Of a stretch of DNA of 64,000 nt, positions 43,152 through 51,775 are shown in pieces. The stretch is from JAFMJV01 sp963814315 (lineage in GTDB: Bacteria; Chloroflexota; Limnocylindria; Limnocylindrales; CSP1-4). Location: assembly GCA_963814315.1 (NCBI GenBank), contig CAWFCG010000001.1, positions 248,001 to 312,000 of the forward strand. The letters are read 5' to 3'. The position numbers and the translations under genes were made by a program. A model generated the notes under the pieces. That model did no database searches and was not told where the DNA came from. It was given only the letters and a program-made list of their open reading frames with translations. The stretch's first letter is position 1. Each line of letters opens with the position of its first letter.

Positions 43152-45758
43152 ATGTCGCTCGAGCAATACCGCACCAAGCGCGACTTCGCGGTCACGCCCG
43201 AGCCGAGCGGCGGCGTCCACACGCACTCGATCGGCAACCTGCGCCGGTTCGTCGTCCAACGCCATCGCGCGAGCCGGCTGCACTACGACGTCCGCCTGGA
43301 GATCGGCGGCGCGCTCGCCAGCTGGGCGGTGCCACGTGGGCCGTCGCTGCGCCCCCTCGAGCGACGACGAGCGGCCCGTACCGAAGACCATCCCATCGAG
43401 TACCTCGACTTCGAGGGCACCATCCCGAGCGGTGGATATGGGGCCGGGGACGCCATCGTGTGGGACCACGGCACATGGGACCCGGAGTTGCCTGGCGACC
43501 CCGCGGCCGCCGTGGCCGACGGCGAGCTCAAGTTCGTACTTCACGGACGCCGCCTACGTGGCCGCTTCGTCCTGGTGCGCACGGCCACCGACCGTCGCGG
43601 ATCCGAGGACTGGCTGCTCATCCACAAGGACGACGAGCACGCCGACGCGGAGTGGGACATCGAGGAGCACCCGGCCTCCGTGCTCTCCGGACGCACGAAC
43701 GAAGGCGTCGCCCAGGGTGAGCCGGCGGACATCGATCCGGCTCGTCGCATCGGCGACCTGGACCTCTCGGCCGCAGTCGAGTCCACGGCCCCCTCGTTCG
43801 TCGAACCGATGCTCGCTACCGCGACGGCGCATCCGTTCGACGACCCGAACTGGCTCTTCGAGATCAAGCTCGATGGCTACCGCGTGCAGGCGGTCGTGGA
43901 CGAGGCTGGCAGCCTCCGGCTGTGGACGCGCAACCGCAAGGACGCAGCAGCCTGGTTCCCGGCATTCGCCGCTTCGCCGGCACGCGAGTGGCTCGCGGGC
44001 GGTGCGGTCATCGTGGACGGGGAGATGGTGGCCATGCGTGACGACGGGCGGCCCGACTTCGGTCTCCTGCAGGAGCTGTCGGGCATGAAGGGGCGCGGCG
44101 CCAAGCGCCATGAGCAGCGATCAGGTAAGTCTGCGGGGGCACAGCGGGAGCCGCGGACGGGCGTACTCGTGTACCACGCATTCGATCTACTGCACGTCGA
44201 CGGCTGGAGCCTCCGGGACGTCGACTTGTGGCAGCGCAAGCGCCTCCTCCGGCTGCTGATGCGTCCGCATCCCTCGGTGCGCTACGTCAGCCACGTTACC
44301 GAGCACGGGCGTGCCTTCCACGAGGCGGCTGCACGACAGGGCCTCGAAGGCAGCATGGCCAAGCTTCGCGACAGCCGCTACGAGGCAGGCACCCGCTCGC
44401 GTTCCTGGCTGAAGGTGAAGACTCGGCGCGAGCAGGAGCTGGTCGTCGTCGGCTACGAGCCGGGGACGGGAAGCCATGCCGACCTCGGCTCCCTTCTCGT
44501 GGCCACTCACGAGCCAGGCGGCTGGCGCTTCGCCGGGCATGTCGGCAGCGGCATCGACGCGCGGACCCGGCACGACCTGCGGGCGCTGCTCGACGAGAGC
44601 ACACGCGAGGACCCCGCCGTGCCAGGAGTGCCGCCCTCATCGAGTGCCCGCTACGTCGACCCTCGCCACGTCATCCGCGCCGAGTTCGCGGAGTGGACCG
44701 CGGACGGGCTCCTTCGACAGGCCGTCTTCAAAGGGCTCGAACCGGACCGCGACCCGACGGCGGTCTCTCGGGAGACGGCCATCGATGATGCCACCGCTTC
44801 CGCGGGTGCGCCGGCCGACCGGGCCAGCGAGGGCGAGCTGGCGGCCCTCGACGCACTTGGTGATGGCGGCTCGTGGGCGGTCGGCGGGCATACCGTCGAG
44901 CTGTCCAACCTCGACAAGGTGCTCTTCCCGGAGGCCGGCTTCACCAAGCGGGATCTCGTCCGCTACTACGCCTCGATCGCGCCGCTCCTGCTGCCCTACC
45001 TGCGCGAGCGCCCGCTCAACGTGCACCGCTGGCCCGATGGAGTGGACGGCTCGACCCGCTTCTGGCAGAAGCAGATCCCTTCCCACGCACCCGATTGGGT
45101 GGCGCGCTGGGACCACCCCGAGGCCGGGCGCTCCCAGTCGCAGACCTACGTCGTCTGCGACCGCGTCGCCACGCTCGCCTGGCTGGCGAACCAGGCCGCC
45201 ATCGACCTGCACCCGTGGACCAGCCGACTGCCGGCGTGGTGGCGCCCCACGTATGCGCTCATCGACATCGATCCCGGTCGGGACACGACGTGGGCACAAG
45301 TCGTGACGCTGGCGCGCCTGTACCACACGGCGCTGCAGCATCTCGGCGTCCGTGGCTATCCCAAGGTCACCGGCTCGCGCGGCATCCAGGTATGGATCGG
45401 CCTACGTCCCCGCTACACGTTCGACGACACGCGCGACTGGGTCGGCGCCTTGTCACAACGGGTCGGGGCCGTCGTGCCGGACCTGGTGTCGTGGGAGTGG
45501 AAGAAGGCCGATCGCGGTGGGCGGGCGCGCCTCGACTTCACACAGAACGCGCTGAACAAGACCCTCGTCGCCCCGTACGCCGTGCGGCCCGTCGCGCGCG
45601 GCGCAGTCTCCGCCCCGATCACCTGGGAGGAGCTGGACGACCCGACACTCCATGCGCAGCGCTGGGACCTGCACACCATCCTCGAGCGGACAGCCGAACG
45701 CGGCGACCTGTTCGCCGGAGTCCTGGCAGACCCGCAGGAGCTGCCGCCGATCGACTGA
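43152..45758 (+). CDS. ligD: Multifunctional NHEJ DNA ligase LigD (PE-LIG-POL)
   Basis: An 868-residue end-joining enzyme with three domains. The phosphoesterase domain (residues 1-180) has RHRASRLHYDVRLEIGG and GTIPSGGYGAGD. The ATP-dependent ligase (about 215-540) has the AMP-accepting Lys239 in EIKLDGYR and the later SMAKLRDSRYEAGTRSRSWL (usual EGxVAKR region). The primase-polymerase (from about 577) has ELSNLDKVLFPEAG and ALIDIDPG with the metal-binding Asp pair. The domain order PE-LIG-POL differs from the mycobacterial POL-PE-LIG. Ku is encoded 139 bp downstream. It repairs double-strand breaks without a template. Confidence 0.95.
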   Translation: MSLEQYRTKRDFAVTPEPSGGVHTHSIGNLRRFVVQRHRASRLHYDVRLEIGGALASWAVPRGPSLRPLERRRAARTEDHPIEYLDFEGTIPSGGYGAGDAIVWDHGTWDPELPGDPAAAVADGELKFVLHGRRLRGRFVLVRTATDRRGSEDWLLIHKDDEHADAEWDIEEHPASVLSGRTNEGVAQGEPADIDPARRIGDLDLSAAVESTAPSFVEPMLATATAHPFDDPNWLFEIKLDGYRVQAVVDEAGSLRLWTRNRKDAAAWFPAFAASPAREWLAGGAVIVDGEMVAMRDDGRPDFGLLQELSGMKGRGAKRHEQRSGKSAGAQREPRTGVLVYHAFDLLHVDGWSLRDVDLWQRKRLLRLLMRPHPSVRYVSHVTEHGRAFHEAAARQGLEGSMAKLRDSRYEAGTRSRSWLKVKTRREQELVVVGYEPGTGSHADLGSLLVATHEPGGWRFAGHVGSGIDARTRHDLRALLDESTREDPAVPGVPPSSSARYVDPRHVIRAEFAEWTADGLLRQAVFKGLEPDRDPTAVSRETAIDDATASAGAPADRASEGELAALDALGDGGSWAVGGHTVELSNLDKVLFPEAGFTKRDLVRYYASIAPLLLPYLRERPLNVHRWPDGVDGSTRFWQKQIPSHAPDWVARWDHPEAGRSQSQTYVVCDRVATLAWLANQAAIDLHPWTSRLPAWWRPTYALIDIDPGRDTTWAQVVTLARLYHTALQHLGVRGYPKVTGSRGIQVWIGLRPRYTFDDTRDWVGALSQRVGAVVPDLVSWEWKKADRGGRARLDFTQNALNKTLVAPYAVRPVARGAVSAPITWEELDDPTLHAQRWDLHTILERTAERGDLFAGVLADPQELPPID

Positions 45759-45897
45759 CGGACCGGTAGGGTGCCCCGGCACCCTTGCCATGTCCTTGTG
45801 ACGAAACGCGCACCAAAAGCGTTACCCTTTTCACGCCGCAGGCGATTATCATTTCGACCCGGCCGGTCAGTCGGTGGCAGGAGTAAGGAGCACAGCG

Positions 45898-46911
45898 ATG
45901 CCACGTTCGATGTGGCGCGGGGCCATCCAGTTCGGGCTCGTGACCATCCCGGTCCGTCTCTACCTCGCGACCGAGTCGCGTGGCGGACTGTCGTTCAACA
46001 TGCTGCACGAGGAGGACCTCGAGCGCATCCAGATGAAGGTCCACTGCCCCACGCACGGCGAGATCAAGCGCTCAGACACCGTGCGCGGCTACGAGTGGAG
46101 CAAGGGCCAGTACGTGGTCCTCGGCGACGAGGACTTCGAGGCGGTCCCTCTCAAGACGTTGCGCGCCATCGAGATCGAGCAGTTCGTGCCGGCGAGTGGC
46201 GACGACGACACCCGTTTCGTCAAGCAGTCCTACTATCTGGAGCCAGAACCGATCGGGCGCAAGGCGTTCGAGCTGCTCAGGACGATCCTCGCCGAGCGCG
46301 AGATCCAGGCCGTCTGCAAGATCGTCCTGCGGGACCGCGAGCACCTCGCCTCGCTCGATCCGTACGGCCCGACGATGTTGCTCTCGACGCTCTATTGGCC
46401 CGATGAGATTCGCGACGTCGGCGACCTCGACCTCCCCGGGGAGACACCGCAGTTCAGACCGGCGGAGCTTGAGATGGCGGGACTGCTGGTGGATGCGTTG
46501 AGCGGAAAGTTCGAGCCTGAGCGATACAAGGACGAGTACCGCGAGGCGCTGCTCCGGGTCATCGCGCAGAAGGTCGACGGTCAGCCCGTGGAGGCGCCCG
46601 CAGCTGAACCTGAGACGAGCAAGCTCACGGACCTCATGGCCGTGTTGGAGGCCAGTGTCGCGGCGGCCCGCGGCGAGCAGGTCTCGGACGACGCGGCCAG
46701 AAGTACACCGCCGCCGGTCTCCGTCAAGGCGGCACGCGCCTCGCGGACGAGCACGTCTGGCGCCAAGTCCACGTCCCGTGCCAAGTCCAGGTCGGGGGCC
46801 AAGGACGCATCCGGGGCCAAGTCCAAGAGGACAGCAGCTGGCTCCAAGGCCGGTCAGGACACCAAGCCTTCCAAGTCCACGGCGCCGGCAAGACGTCGAA
46901 AGTCGGCCTGA
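45898..46911 (+). CDS. ku: Ku DNA end-binding protein
   Basis: Prokaryotic Ku homodimer subunit, 337 residues. ATG 45898 has TAAGGAG upstream. The core is unmistakable: SMWRGAIQFGLVTIPVRLYL, LERIQMKVHC, VRGYEWSKGQYVVLGDEDFE, KQSYYLEPE. The C-terminal 70 residues are a Lys/Ala/Ser tail with repeated GAKS/RAKS units, a DNA-binding extension seen in some bacterial Ku proteins. It recruits LigD to broken ends. The 139-bp gap before it is locally AT-richer than its surroundings and may carry its own promoter. Confidence 0.95.
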   Translation: MPRSMWRGAIQFGLVTIPVRLYLATESRGGLSFNMLHEEDLERIQMKVHCPTHGEIKRSDTVRGYEWSKGQYVVLGDEDFEAVPLKTLRAIEIEQFVPASGDDDTRFVKQSYYLEPEPIGRKAFELLRTILAEREIQAVCKIVLRDREHLASLDPYGPTMLLSTLYWPDEIRDVGDLDLPGETPQFRPAELEMAGLLVDALSGKFEPERYKDEYREALLRVIAQKVDGQPVEAPAAEPETSKLTDLMAVLEASVAAARGEQVSDDAARSTPPPVSVKAARASRTSTSGAKSTSRAKSRSGAKDASGAKSKRTAAGSKAGQDTKPSKSTAPARRRKSA

Positions 46912-46949
46912 GCGGCCAGGGGCGAGCAGCACGCTCGAAGCGCCCGCCG

Positions 46950-47660
46950 ATGGAACGCCAGCAACTCACCCTCGAGCTCGATGCCCTCGGAGGTGGCGAG
47001 ACAGGCAGGTCGGCGCCCATCCTGCCGTTTCCGTCGGTCGTCGATGGGGGCCCACCCTTCGATGATGAGGAGCGCTTCTTCGAGCCGTGGTGGCCCGGTG
47101 CGCCGGCCTTCCTGCGTCGCGAGGGTGACCACCTCGAGATGCGCACGCAGCACCTCTCCGACCCGCTCCAAGCCTTTCCCGAGTTGCGCAGATTGTTGCC
47201 ATCGCTCGCTGCTGAGCGGGTGATCATCGAGGGGACGCTGCTCGCGCTGGATCGCGACGGCCGACCTGATACGGCACTGCTGCGGCGCTGTTTGAGCGGC
47301 CCACGGGGGCCGGAGGACTCGGCGGAAGGCGCTTTCGTGGCTGCCGATCTTCCGTGGCTTGAGGGTCGCTCGCTGGCGCGTGAGCCATTCGTCGAGCGAC
47401 GCCGTCAGCTGGCGCAGGCGCTGACCGACTCATCGTACGGCGTGGTCGGGCGGGGGGTCGTCCGTGAGGGTCGCATGCTCGCGCGCGCAGCGGCGAGGAT
47501 GGGCCTGCCGGCCATCTCCGCGCGACGACTCGATAGTCGCTGGGGCAGCCGGCGCGTGGGTGATGAGCGCCTGCGGCTCACTGTGCAGGAGCAACCGATC
47601 GGACCGACTCGGCCTTTCCTCGTGCTCATCGAACGCCTACCACTCGAGGACCACGGCTAG
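46950..47660 (+). CDS. Ligase-derived pseudoenzyme next to Ku
   Basis: A 236-residue protein that aligns by eye along the whole nucleotidyltransferase domain of ATP-dependent DNA ligases. Catalytic positions are changed throughout. FEPKWDG of ligases reads FEPWWPG (Trp47 for the AMP-accepting Lys, Pro49 for Asp). LDGE reads IEGT. FVAFDLL reads FVAADLPWL. EGIVAKRLDS reads PAISARRLDS (Pro for Glu, Arg for Lys). Flanking structure is kept (FPELRRLLPSL, EPFVERRRQLAQAL). It starts 38 bp after Ku, on the same strand. It should not ligate DNA; a DNA-end-binding or LigD/Ku-modulating role is a guess. Confidence 0.72.
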   Translation: MERQQLTLELDALGGGETGRSAPILPFPSVVDGGPPFDDEERFFEPWWPGAPAFLRREGDHLEMRTQHLSDPLQAFPELRRLLPSLAAERVIIEGTLLALDRDGRPDTALLRRCLSGPRGPEDSAEGAFVAADLPWLEGRSLAREPFVERRRQLAQALTDSSYGVVGRGVVREGRMLARAAARMGLPAISARRLDSRWGSRRVGDERLRLTVQEQPIGPTRPFLVLIERLPLEDHG

Positions 47661-47800
47661 GGCCGATCTACCGATCCGTATCGAGCGCACCATCGGTGGC
47701 CGGGGCGATGGGGACACGAGCAGAGTCTCGCTCGTGTCCCTCAGTCCCCGCGCCACGTGGAAGCCGCTAGGCCCGCGCACCTCACTCAACGGGGTCACGC

Positions 47801-48304
47801 TCAGCCCTGAAGATGCGCCTCCAGGAAGTACAGGTACTTGTCGGCACAGCGACTGACCTCGGTGAACAGGTCTGCTGTGTTGGCATCACCGAGCTCGTCG
47901 GTCTCGTCGATCGCCGCGCGTGCGGAGTTGGTGAAGGCGGCGAGTCGCTCGGCGACGGCCTTGACGTAGTCCATGCTCTCGGTGATCTCGGTCGGGAACT
48001 CCGGCAGGGAGCTCGACGCCGCGGCCATACGCACGGTACCGGTCGCGTATCCGCCCAGTGCGGTGACGCGCTCGGCGAGCTCGTCGACCCATTCGGCCGC
48101 CCGCTCGGCGACCTCGTCGAACAGCTTGTGCAGTTGCCAGAAGTCGGAGCCCTTCACGTTCCAGTGGGCCTGCTTGACCTGGCTCATGAGGTCGAAGGAA
48201 TCAGCCAGGTGCTGGTTCAGGATCTTGTCGATCTTCGCTCGGTCGTCTGCTGGGATGTCGACGCTCGTCTGGAACGAACGGATCGATGCGCTCTTGGTGG
48301 CCAT
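47801..48304 (-). CDS. dps: Dps/ferritin-like stress protein
   Basis: A 167-residue mini-ferritin with ferroxidase-type ligands in VKQAHWNVKGSDFWQLHKLF and in the DEVAERAAEWVDELAERV helix. It ends FTEVSRCADKYLYFLEAHLQ. AAGGAG lies 7 bases before ATG. It is a different paralogue from the Dps at 19.6 kb. It groups with CsbD and GlsB-type genes, a general-stress set. Confidence 0.92.
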   Translation of the reverse strand: MATKSASIRSFQTSVDIPADDRAKIDKILNQHLADSFDLMSQVKQAHWNVKGSDFWQLHKLFDEVAERAAEWVDELAERVTALGGYATGTVRMAAASSSLPEFPTEITESMDYVKAVAERLAAFTNSARAAIDETDELGDANTADLFTEVSRCADKYLYFLEAHLQG

Positions 48305-48672
48305 GGTGATCTCCTTGATGACCTTGTGTCGTGCTTCCGACCGGGGGTCAGTCGAGCGCTCAGGGAGCCGGCTCGTCGAGCTCGGGAGTCACCCGCTCCA
48401 CGAACGCTGGGCGTCTGGTCCTCCGGTCTGTGAGGTGTTGCCCGGGCCGGTGTCAAAGTGACCCTGCGGCGCGTCCGAGGACGCGTCACAGGGTCACGGA
48501 TCCGCTGAACCGGTCCGTGGCTGTACTTCATCTCGTCGCCTCGCACGGCGTCCTGGACCTGCTTGGCCTTGCCGTGGGCCTCCTGCTCCTTGTTGCCGGT
48601 CACTTTGCCGGCGGTCTCCTCGACCTTGCCCTTGACGTCGTTGATGGTTCCCTTGACATGCTCGTCAGTCAT
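48217..48672 (-). CDS. CsbD-family stress protein with anomalous C-terminal run-on
   Basis: Residues 1-46 are a normal CsbD domain (HVKGTINDVKGKVEETAGKV, then GKAKQVQDAVRGDE). Family members usually stop near residue 60. Here the frame continues for another 100 Arg/Ser-rich residues without family character, runs through a strong hairpin (48458-48497) and overlaps the start of the Dps gene. The tail is therefore probably not original: a lost stop or small frameshift near 48535 is likely. Role: small general-stress protein of unknown mechanism. Confidence 0.7.
   Translation of the reverse strand: MTDEHVKGTINDVKGKVEETAGKVTGNKEQEAHGKAKQVQDAVRGDEMKYSHGPVQRIRDPVTRPRTRRRVTLTPARATPHRPEDQTPSVRGAGDSRARRAGSLSARLTPGRKHDTRSSRRSPWPPRAHRSVRSRRASTSQQTTERRSTRS
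48458..48497. terminator. Long hairpin between CsbD and Dps genes
   Basis: GTGACCCTG...GCGTCC-GA-GGACGC...CAGGGTCAC: two stem blocks of 9 and 6 bp separated by a 4-base internal bulge. It is symmetric and lies inside the run-on of the CsbD frame, where a terminator for the intact gene would be expected. Confidence 0.7.
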
Positions 48673-48757
48673 GATCGGTTCCTTCCAGCTTGTGCAGCCG
48701 TCGGCTGCGTGACCGAGACGTACTCGGTGTTGTGGTCGCCGCGGTCCTTCGCCGCGG

Positions 48758-48898
48758 TCAGGTGATGGTCTCGAGCGTCTGGTCGACGCTCACTCCGTTG
48801 GCATCGGCGGCCTGCCGGACATCCTCATACACGAGGTTGGCGCCGGGCTTGCCCATGGCGTCGTAGGCCCCGCACGCAGCCCTAGTCGAGAGACACAT
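48758..48898 (-). CDS. Possible 46-residue protein
   Basis: A short frame (MCLSTRAACGAYDAMGKPGA, then VYEDVRQAADANGVSVDQTL) overlapping the GlsB-type gene stop. Its second half looks like a helix-turn protein segment and could be a real small protein or the remnant of a larger one. ATG 48856 is an alternative start. No family recognised. Confidence 0.35.
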   Translation of the reverse strand: MCLSTRAACGAYDAMGKPGANLVYEDVRQAADANGVSVDQTLETIT

Positions 48899-49167
48899 CA
48901 GACGGTTCCGCGTCCGCGCCTGCTGCCTGTCAGGAGGTTCGCCACGAACACCACGATGATCGCGCCGATGACGGACACGACGATGGTCTCGACGTTGATC
49001 CCCGTCGGCTCCTTGAGGTCCAGGAGGGCCCCCGCGAGGAAGCCGCCCACGACCGCCCCGACGATGCCCAGTGCGATAGTCATCAGGATGCCGTCCCGGG
49101 TCCCCATGATGAACGAGGCGATGAAGCCGGCGATAGCACCGACCACGATCCAAGCGATGATGCCCAT
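48898..49167 (-). CDS. GlsB/YeaQ/YmgE-family small membrane protein
   Basis: An 89-residue hydrophobic protein with three membrane segments and glycine-zipper repeats: IAWIVVGAIAGFIASFIMG, LMTIALGIVGAVVGGFLAGA, VVSVIGAIIVVFVANLL. The MGTRDG turn is typical of the family. ATG 49167 has AAAGGAAG upstream. Members are stress-induced membrane proteins of unclear function, annotated as transglycosylase-associated. Confidence 0.9.
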   Translation of the reverse strand: MGIIAWIVVGAIAGFIASFIMGTRDGILMTIALGIVGAVVGGFLAGALLDLKEPTGINVETIVVSVIGAIIVVFVANLLTGSRRGRGTV

Positions 49168-49599
49168 GGATGTCTTCCTTTCGGTGTCGAGCGACCTGAT
49201 CGGGGCGACCTCGTTAGAGATCAGACCACGGCGTGAGAGTCCGGGTTCGTCGCAGGCGACGAACTCTTCAGCAGTCTCACGGACGGCACGATAGCCCCGC
49301 GGACCCCTCATAGACATGCTCCACTACGATTTGCGCGTTGCGGCGCCATCGCAATTTGAGGCAAGCCTGTCCGTCGACTCCACGGATCCCGCGGGTAGCG
49401 CTATCCGCTGTTCCCCTCGATCGCTCCCCTGTACTCGTCTGGACGTGGATCGGAGGAGCAGATGCGTGCACTGACCTCCGTTGAGTGATCCCTTGTTCAT
49501 GGGATCCGCGTTGTCTTCGTGGGCTCGCGGGCTGGGAGCGACTCGGGCTACGGGTTCCTCGCAGACATCACACGGGTGTTCTCGTGCTTGCGCACCTGA

Positions 49600-49643
49600 C
49601 GGGGGACCCACCCGTGCCCGGCGGGGGACCCACCCGTGCCCGG
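49600..49643 (+). repeat. 22-bp perfect tandem repeat
   Basis: Two exact head-to-tail copies of GGGGGACCCACC-CGTGCCCGGC (49600-49621 and 49622-49643), followed by a partial third start (TGGGGAC). Confidence 0.85.
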
Positions 49644-49705
49644 CTGGGGACACTCCCCTGCCCCGACGGTCCTCTCGTCTACGCCGAAGAGAGGCCTTCC
49701 CCCGC

Positions 49706-49745
49706 TAGGCAAGTCGGGGCATATTCCAGTCATCTGGGGCATATT
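49706..49745 (+). repeat. 40-bp inverted repeat, left arm
   Basis: AGGCAAGTCGGGGCATATTC-CAGTCATCT-GGGGCATATT. It is the near-exact reverse complement of 50101-50141. The motif GGGGCATATTCC occurs twice within the arm. Confidence 0.8.
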
Positions 49746-50100
49746 CCGGGGGCCCCGAGCACAGGCGGATCACCGTGGTTGTGGGCGGATAGTCGACGGC
49801 ATTGGTAGCGGCAGCGCCGCAACTCCGCACCGAACTGCCGCAGCATCTCTGCGAGGCCGGGTGTCTCGGGTCCCAAGTACGGCATCGGCCAATCCTGGGA
49901 GGGAATGCTTCGCTGCGGCTTGGCTGGTACTCCACTGCCGCTGCATTCGCGTCGCACGTGCTCGTATCCCGGGGTCGACGCGCGATGGACACGGGGCAGG
50001 TTCGGATCGAGGTCCGGTCTCCGGCGCCATCGGCTCAGCACTCGCTCGGCGCCCCGGAAGTCATGCCCTCGGGTGACTGGCCGAGGGGCCCTGGCCCGCG

Positions 50101-50141
50101 ACATATGCCCCCGATGACTGGAATATGCCCCGACTTGCCTG
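50101..50141 (-). repeat. 40-bp inverted repeat, right arm
   Basis: Reverse complement of the left arm with about two mismatches. The 355 bp enclosed contain no clear gene, so a small non-autonomous element or its remnant is plausible. Confidence 0.8.
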
Positions 50142-50818
50142 ACCGGGGAAGCCCGAGTCCCGGAGCCACGTGTGTGCATCCACGCGATGCGCACCTGCGC
50201 TGTGCCCTCGCACCTCGGGGTACTGGATGCTGGCTTGGCATCGCTGCTTTTCCACTTGAGGGCCATCAATGGGTGGTCAGGATGGGTCGAGAGGTGGAGG
50301 CTCCTCGTGGCCACCAGTAGGGGTCCCGGCTTGGTGCGCGGCGGCGAGCCACTCTCAGCCGAAGCGGGACTCTCGGTCCACGCTGTCAGACGAGGGCTTG
50401 CGGAACAGGCGCCACGCGGCGGCGATGCCCACTGGCCCTGGGCCGAGGCCTTCGCGCTGGCGCTCGCGAGACTGCGGGCCATCACCATCGCGTCCTGAGC
50501 CACCATCCCGCCACTCGGACACCCGCGCTGCGGCATGTCCCCAGGGTCGTCCACGTGCTGTGCTGGTGTGCCGGAACGACTCGGGCCGCCCGGTCATCTC
50601 GTCCCGAGACCCTCACCGTGCTGGCCGCCTAGGCATCCAAGTCCTAACCGGCTTGCCGCCCGCTCCTGTCGCGCCTGCATCGTACAGCGCACTATTCCAG
50701 CCCAGAACTCGAGTTGGCCTACTTGGAGTCTATCGAGTTCATGTTCTGGACCTAGACCGGCTAACTCGCCAATGATCGGCGCCGACAGAATCCAACGACG
50801 AGTCGGGCTGGACCGCGC

Positions 50819-51611
50819 TCAGGGCTGGTCGTCACACACGCCCCGAGCTGCCCAAGCGCGGGCGGCGATGCTGAACGGCTCGGTCGGCAACGCCGTGCGG
50901 CATCGGGCGCGCAAGGCATCGCGGTGGTCGTCACCGAGGCTCGCCACGTAGGCGCCGGCTGGACCGACACCTCGGGTGAAGGGCTCCCACCACTCTTCGA
51001 ACGTGGGATGCTCGACGCGCACGGCCAGGGTCGCGCCTTCGACCGAGCGCAGCCCCGCAGTGCCGAATAGCTCCACCAGGTGCCCCTCGCGCGCGCCGGC
51101 GAGGCCAGACTCATCGTGGATCGTTGGGTCGAGGTCGCGAGCGGCGCGCCAGAAGATGCCCAGCGGGCCCCCATCGCTCGCATGATACCCAGACGCATGC
51201 GGCGACCACCCCGGCGGGCCGAGTGATGCGTGCCATCTCCCGGATACCCGCGATCGGATCCTGCATGAAGTGGACGACGAGCTGGGCCAAGGCGGCGTCG
51301 AACACGCAGTCGGCGAATGGCAATCCCTCTGCACTGCCTCGCCGGACGTCGACGCCAGGGTGCCGTTGCCGAGCGGCCAGGACGAATGGCTCAGAAGGGT
51401 CGACAGCTGACACGGACTCGGCGCCGAGACGCGCCGCCAGCTCGCCCACGAGGGCCCCTGGACCACATCCGACGTCGACGACCCGCTGTCCCGGACGGAC
51501 GCCTGCGAGATCAGCCAACTGGGCTGAGAGGCCGTGCGAGTACCGCCCCATGAAACGATCGTAGGCCTCTGCGGCGACATCGAAGCTCACGCCGACATGG
51601 TAGGCCTGCAT
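50819..51611 (-). pseudogene. Class I SAM methyltransferase gene with a frameshift
   Basis: From ATG 51611 the frame gives FDVAAEAYDRFMGRYSHGLS and RPGQRVVDVGCGPGALVGEL, the SAM-binding motif I, then AQLVVHFMQDPIAGIREMAR. At about 51185-51195, after VVAACVW, the homologous sequence moves to the next frame: ASDGGPLGIFWRAARDLDP, then TFEEWWEPFTRGVGPAGAYV to the stop at 50819. Joined, the product is about 264 residues, a normal size. Substrate unknown. Confidence 0.75.
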
Positions 51612-51775
51612 GAGCTTGGTGTTGGGCTTCTTGGTGAGATCGACGCTCGTGTGCGCTCGCCATATCAACGGCGCGCGGCCTCGCCTGTATGGTCGATCCG
51701 GGCGGTCACGCCGTCCCTGCCTGCAGCGTGGGTATGGGCACCCAACAGGACCGAGATCACGCCAACGGAGGATCT

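Larger units (their letters stand above)
49168..50818. other. 1.65-kb gene-poor stretch
   Basis: No gene with recognisable family features. It contains a 22-bp tandem repeat (49600-49643) and a 40-bp inverted repeat (49706-49745 / 50101-50141) enclosing 355 bp. A frame at 50172-50498 reads loosely like protein (LSAEAGLSVHAVRRGLAEQA) but support is too weak to call it. Probably degraded mobile or accessory DNA. Confidence 0.55.

Noticed and set aside
46740..46900. The repeated GAKS/RAKS codons in Ku as a separate DNA repeat
   Set aside because: They encode the basic C-terminal tail of Ku and are explained by the protein sequence.
50172..50498. A 108-codon open frame as a gene
   Set aside because: Partly protein-like composition, but no ribosome-binding site, family motif or supporting neighbour; the surrounding DNA is gene-poor and repetitive.
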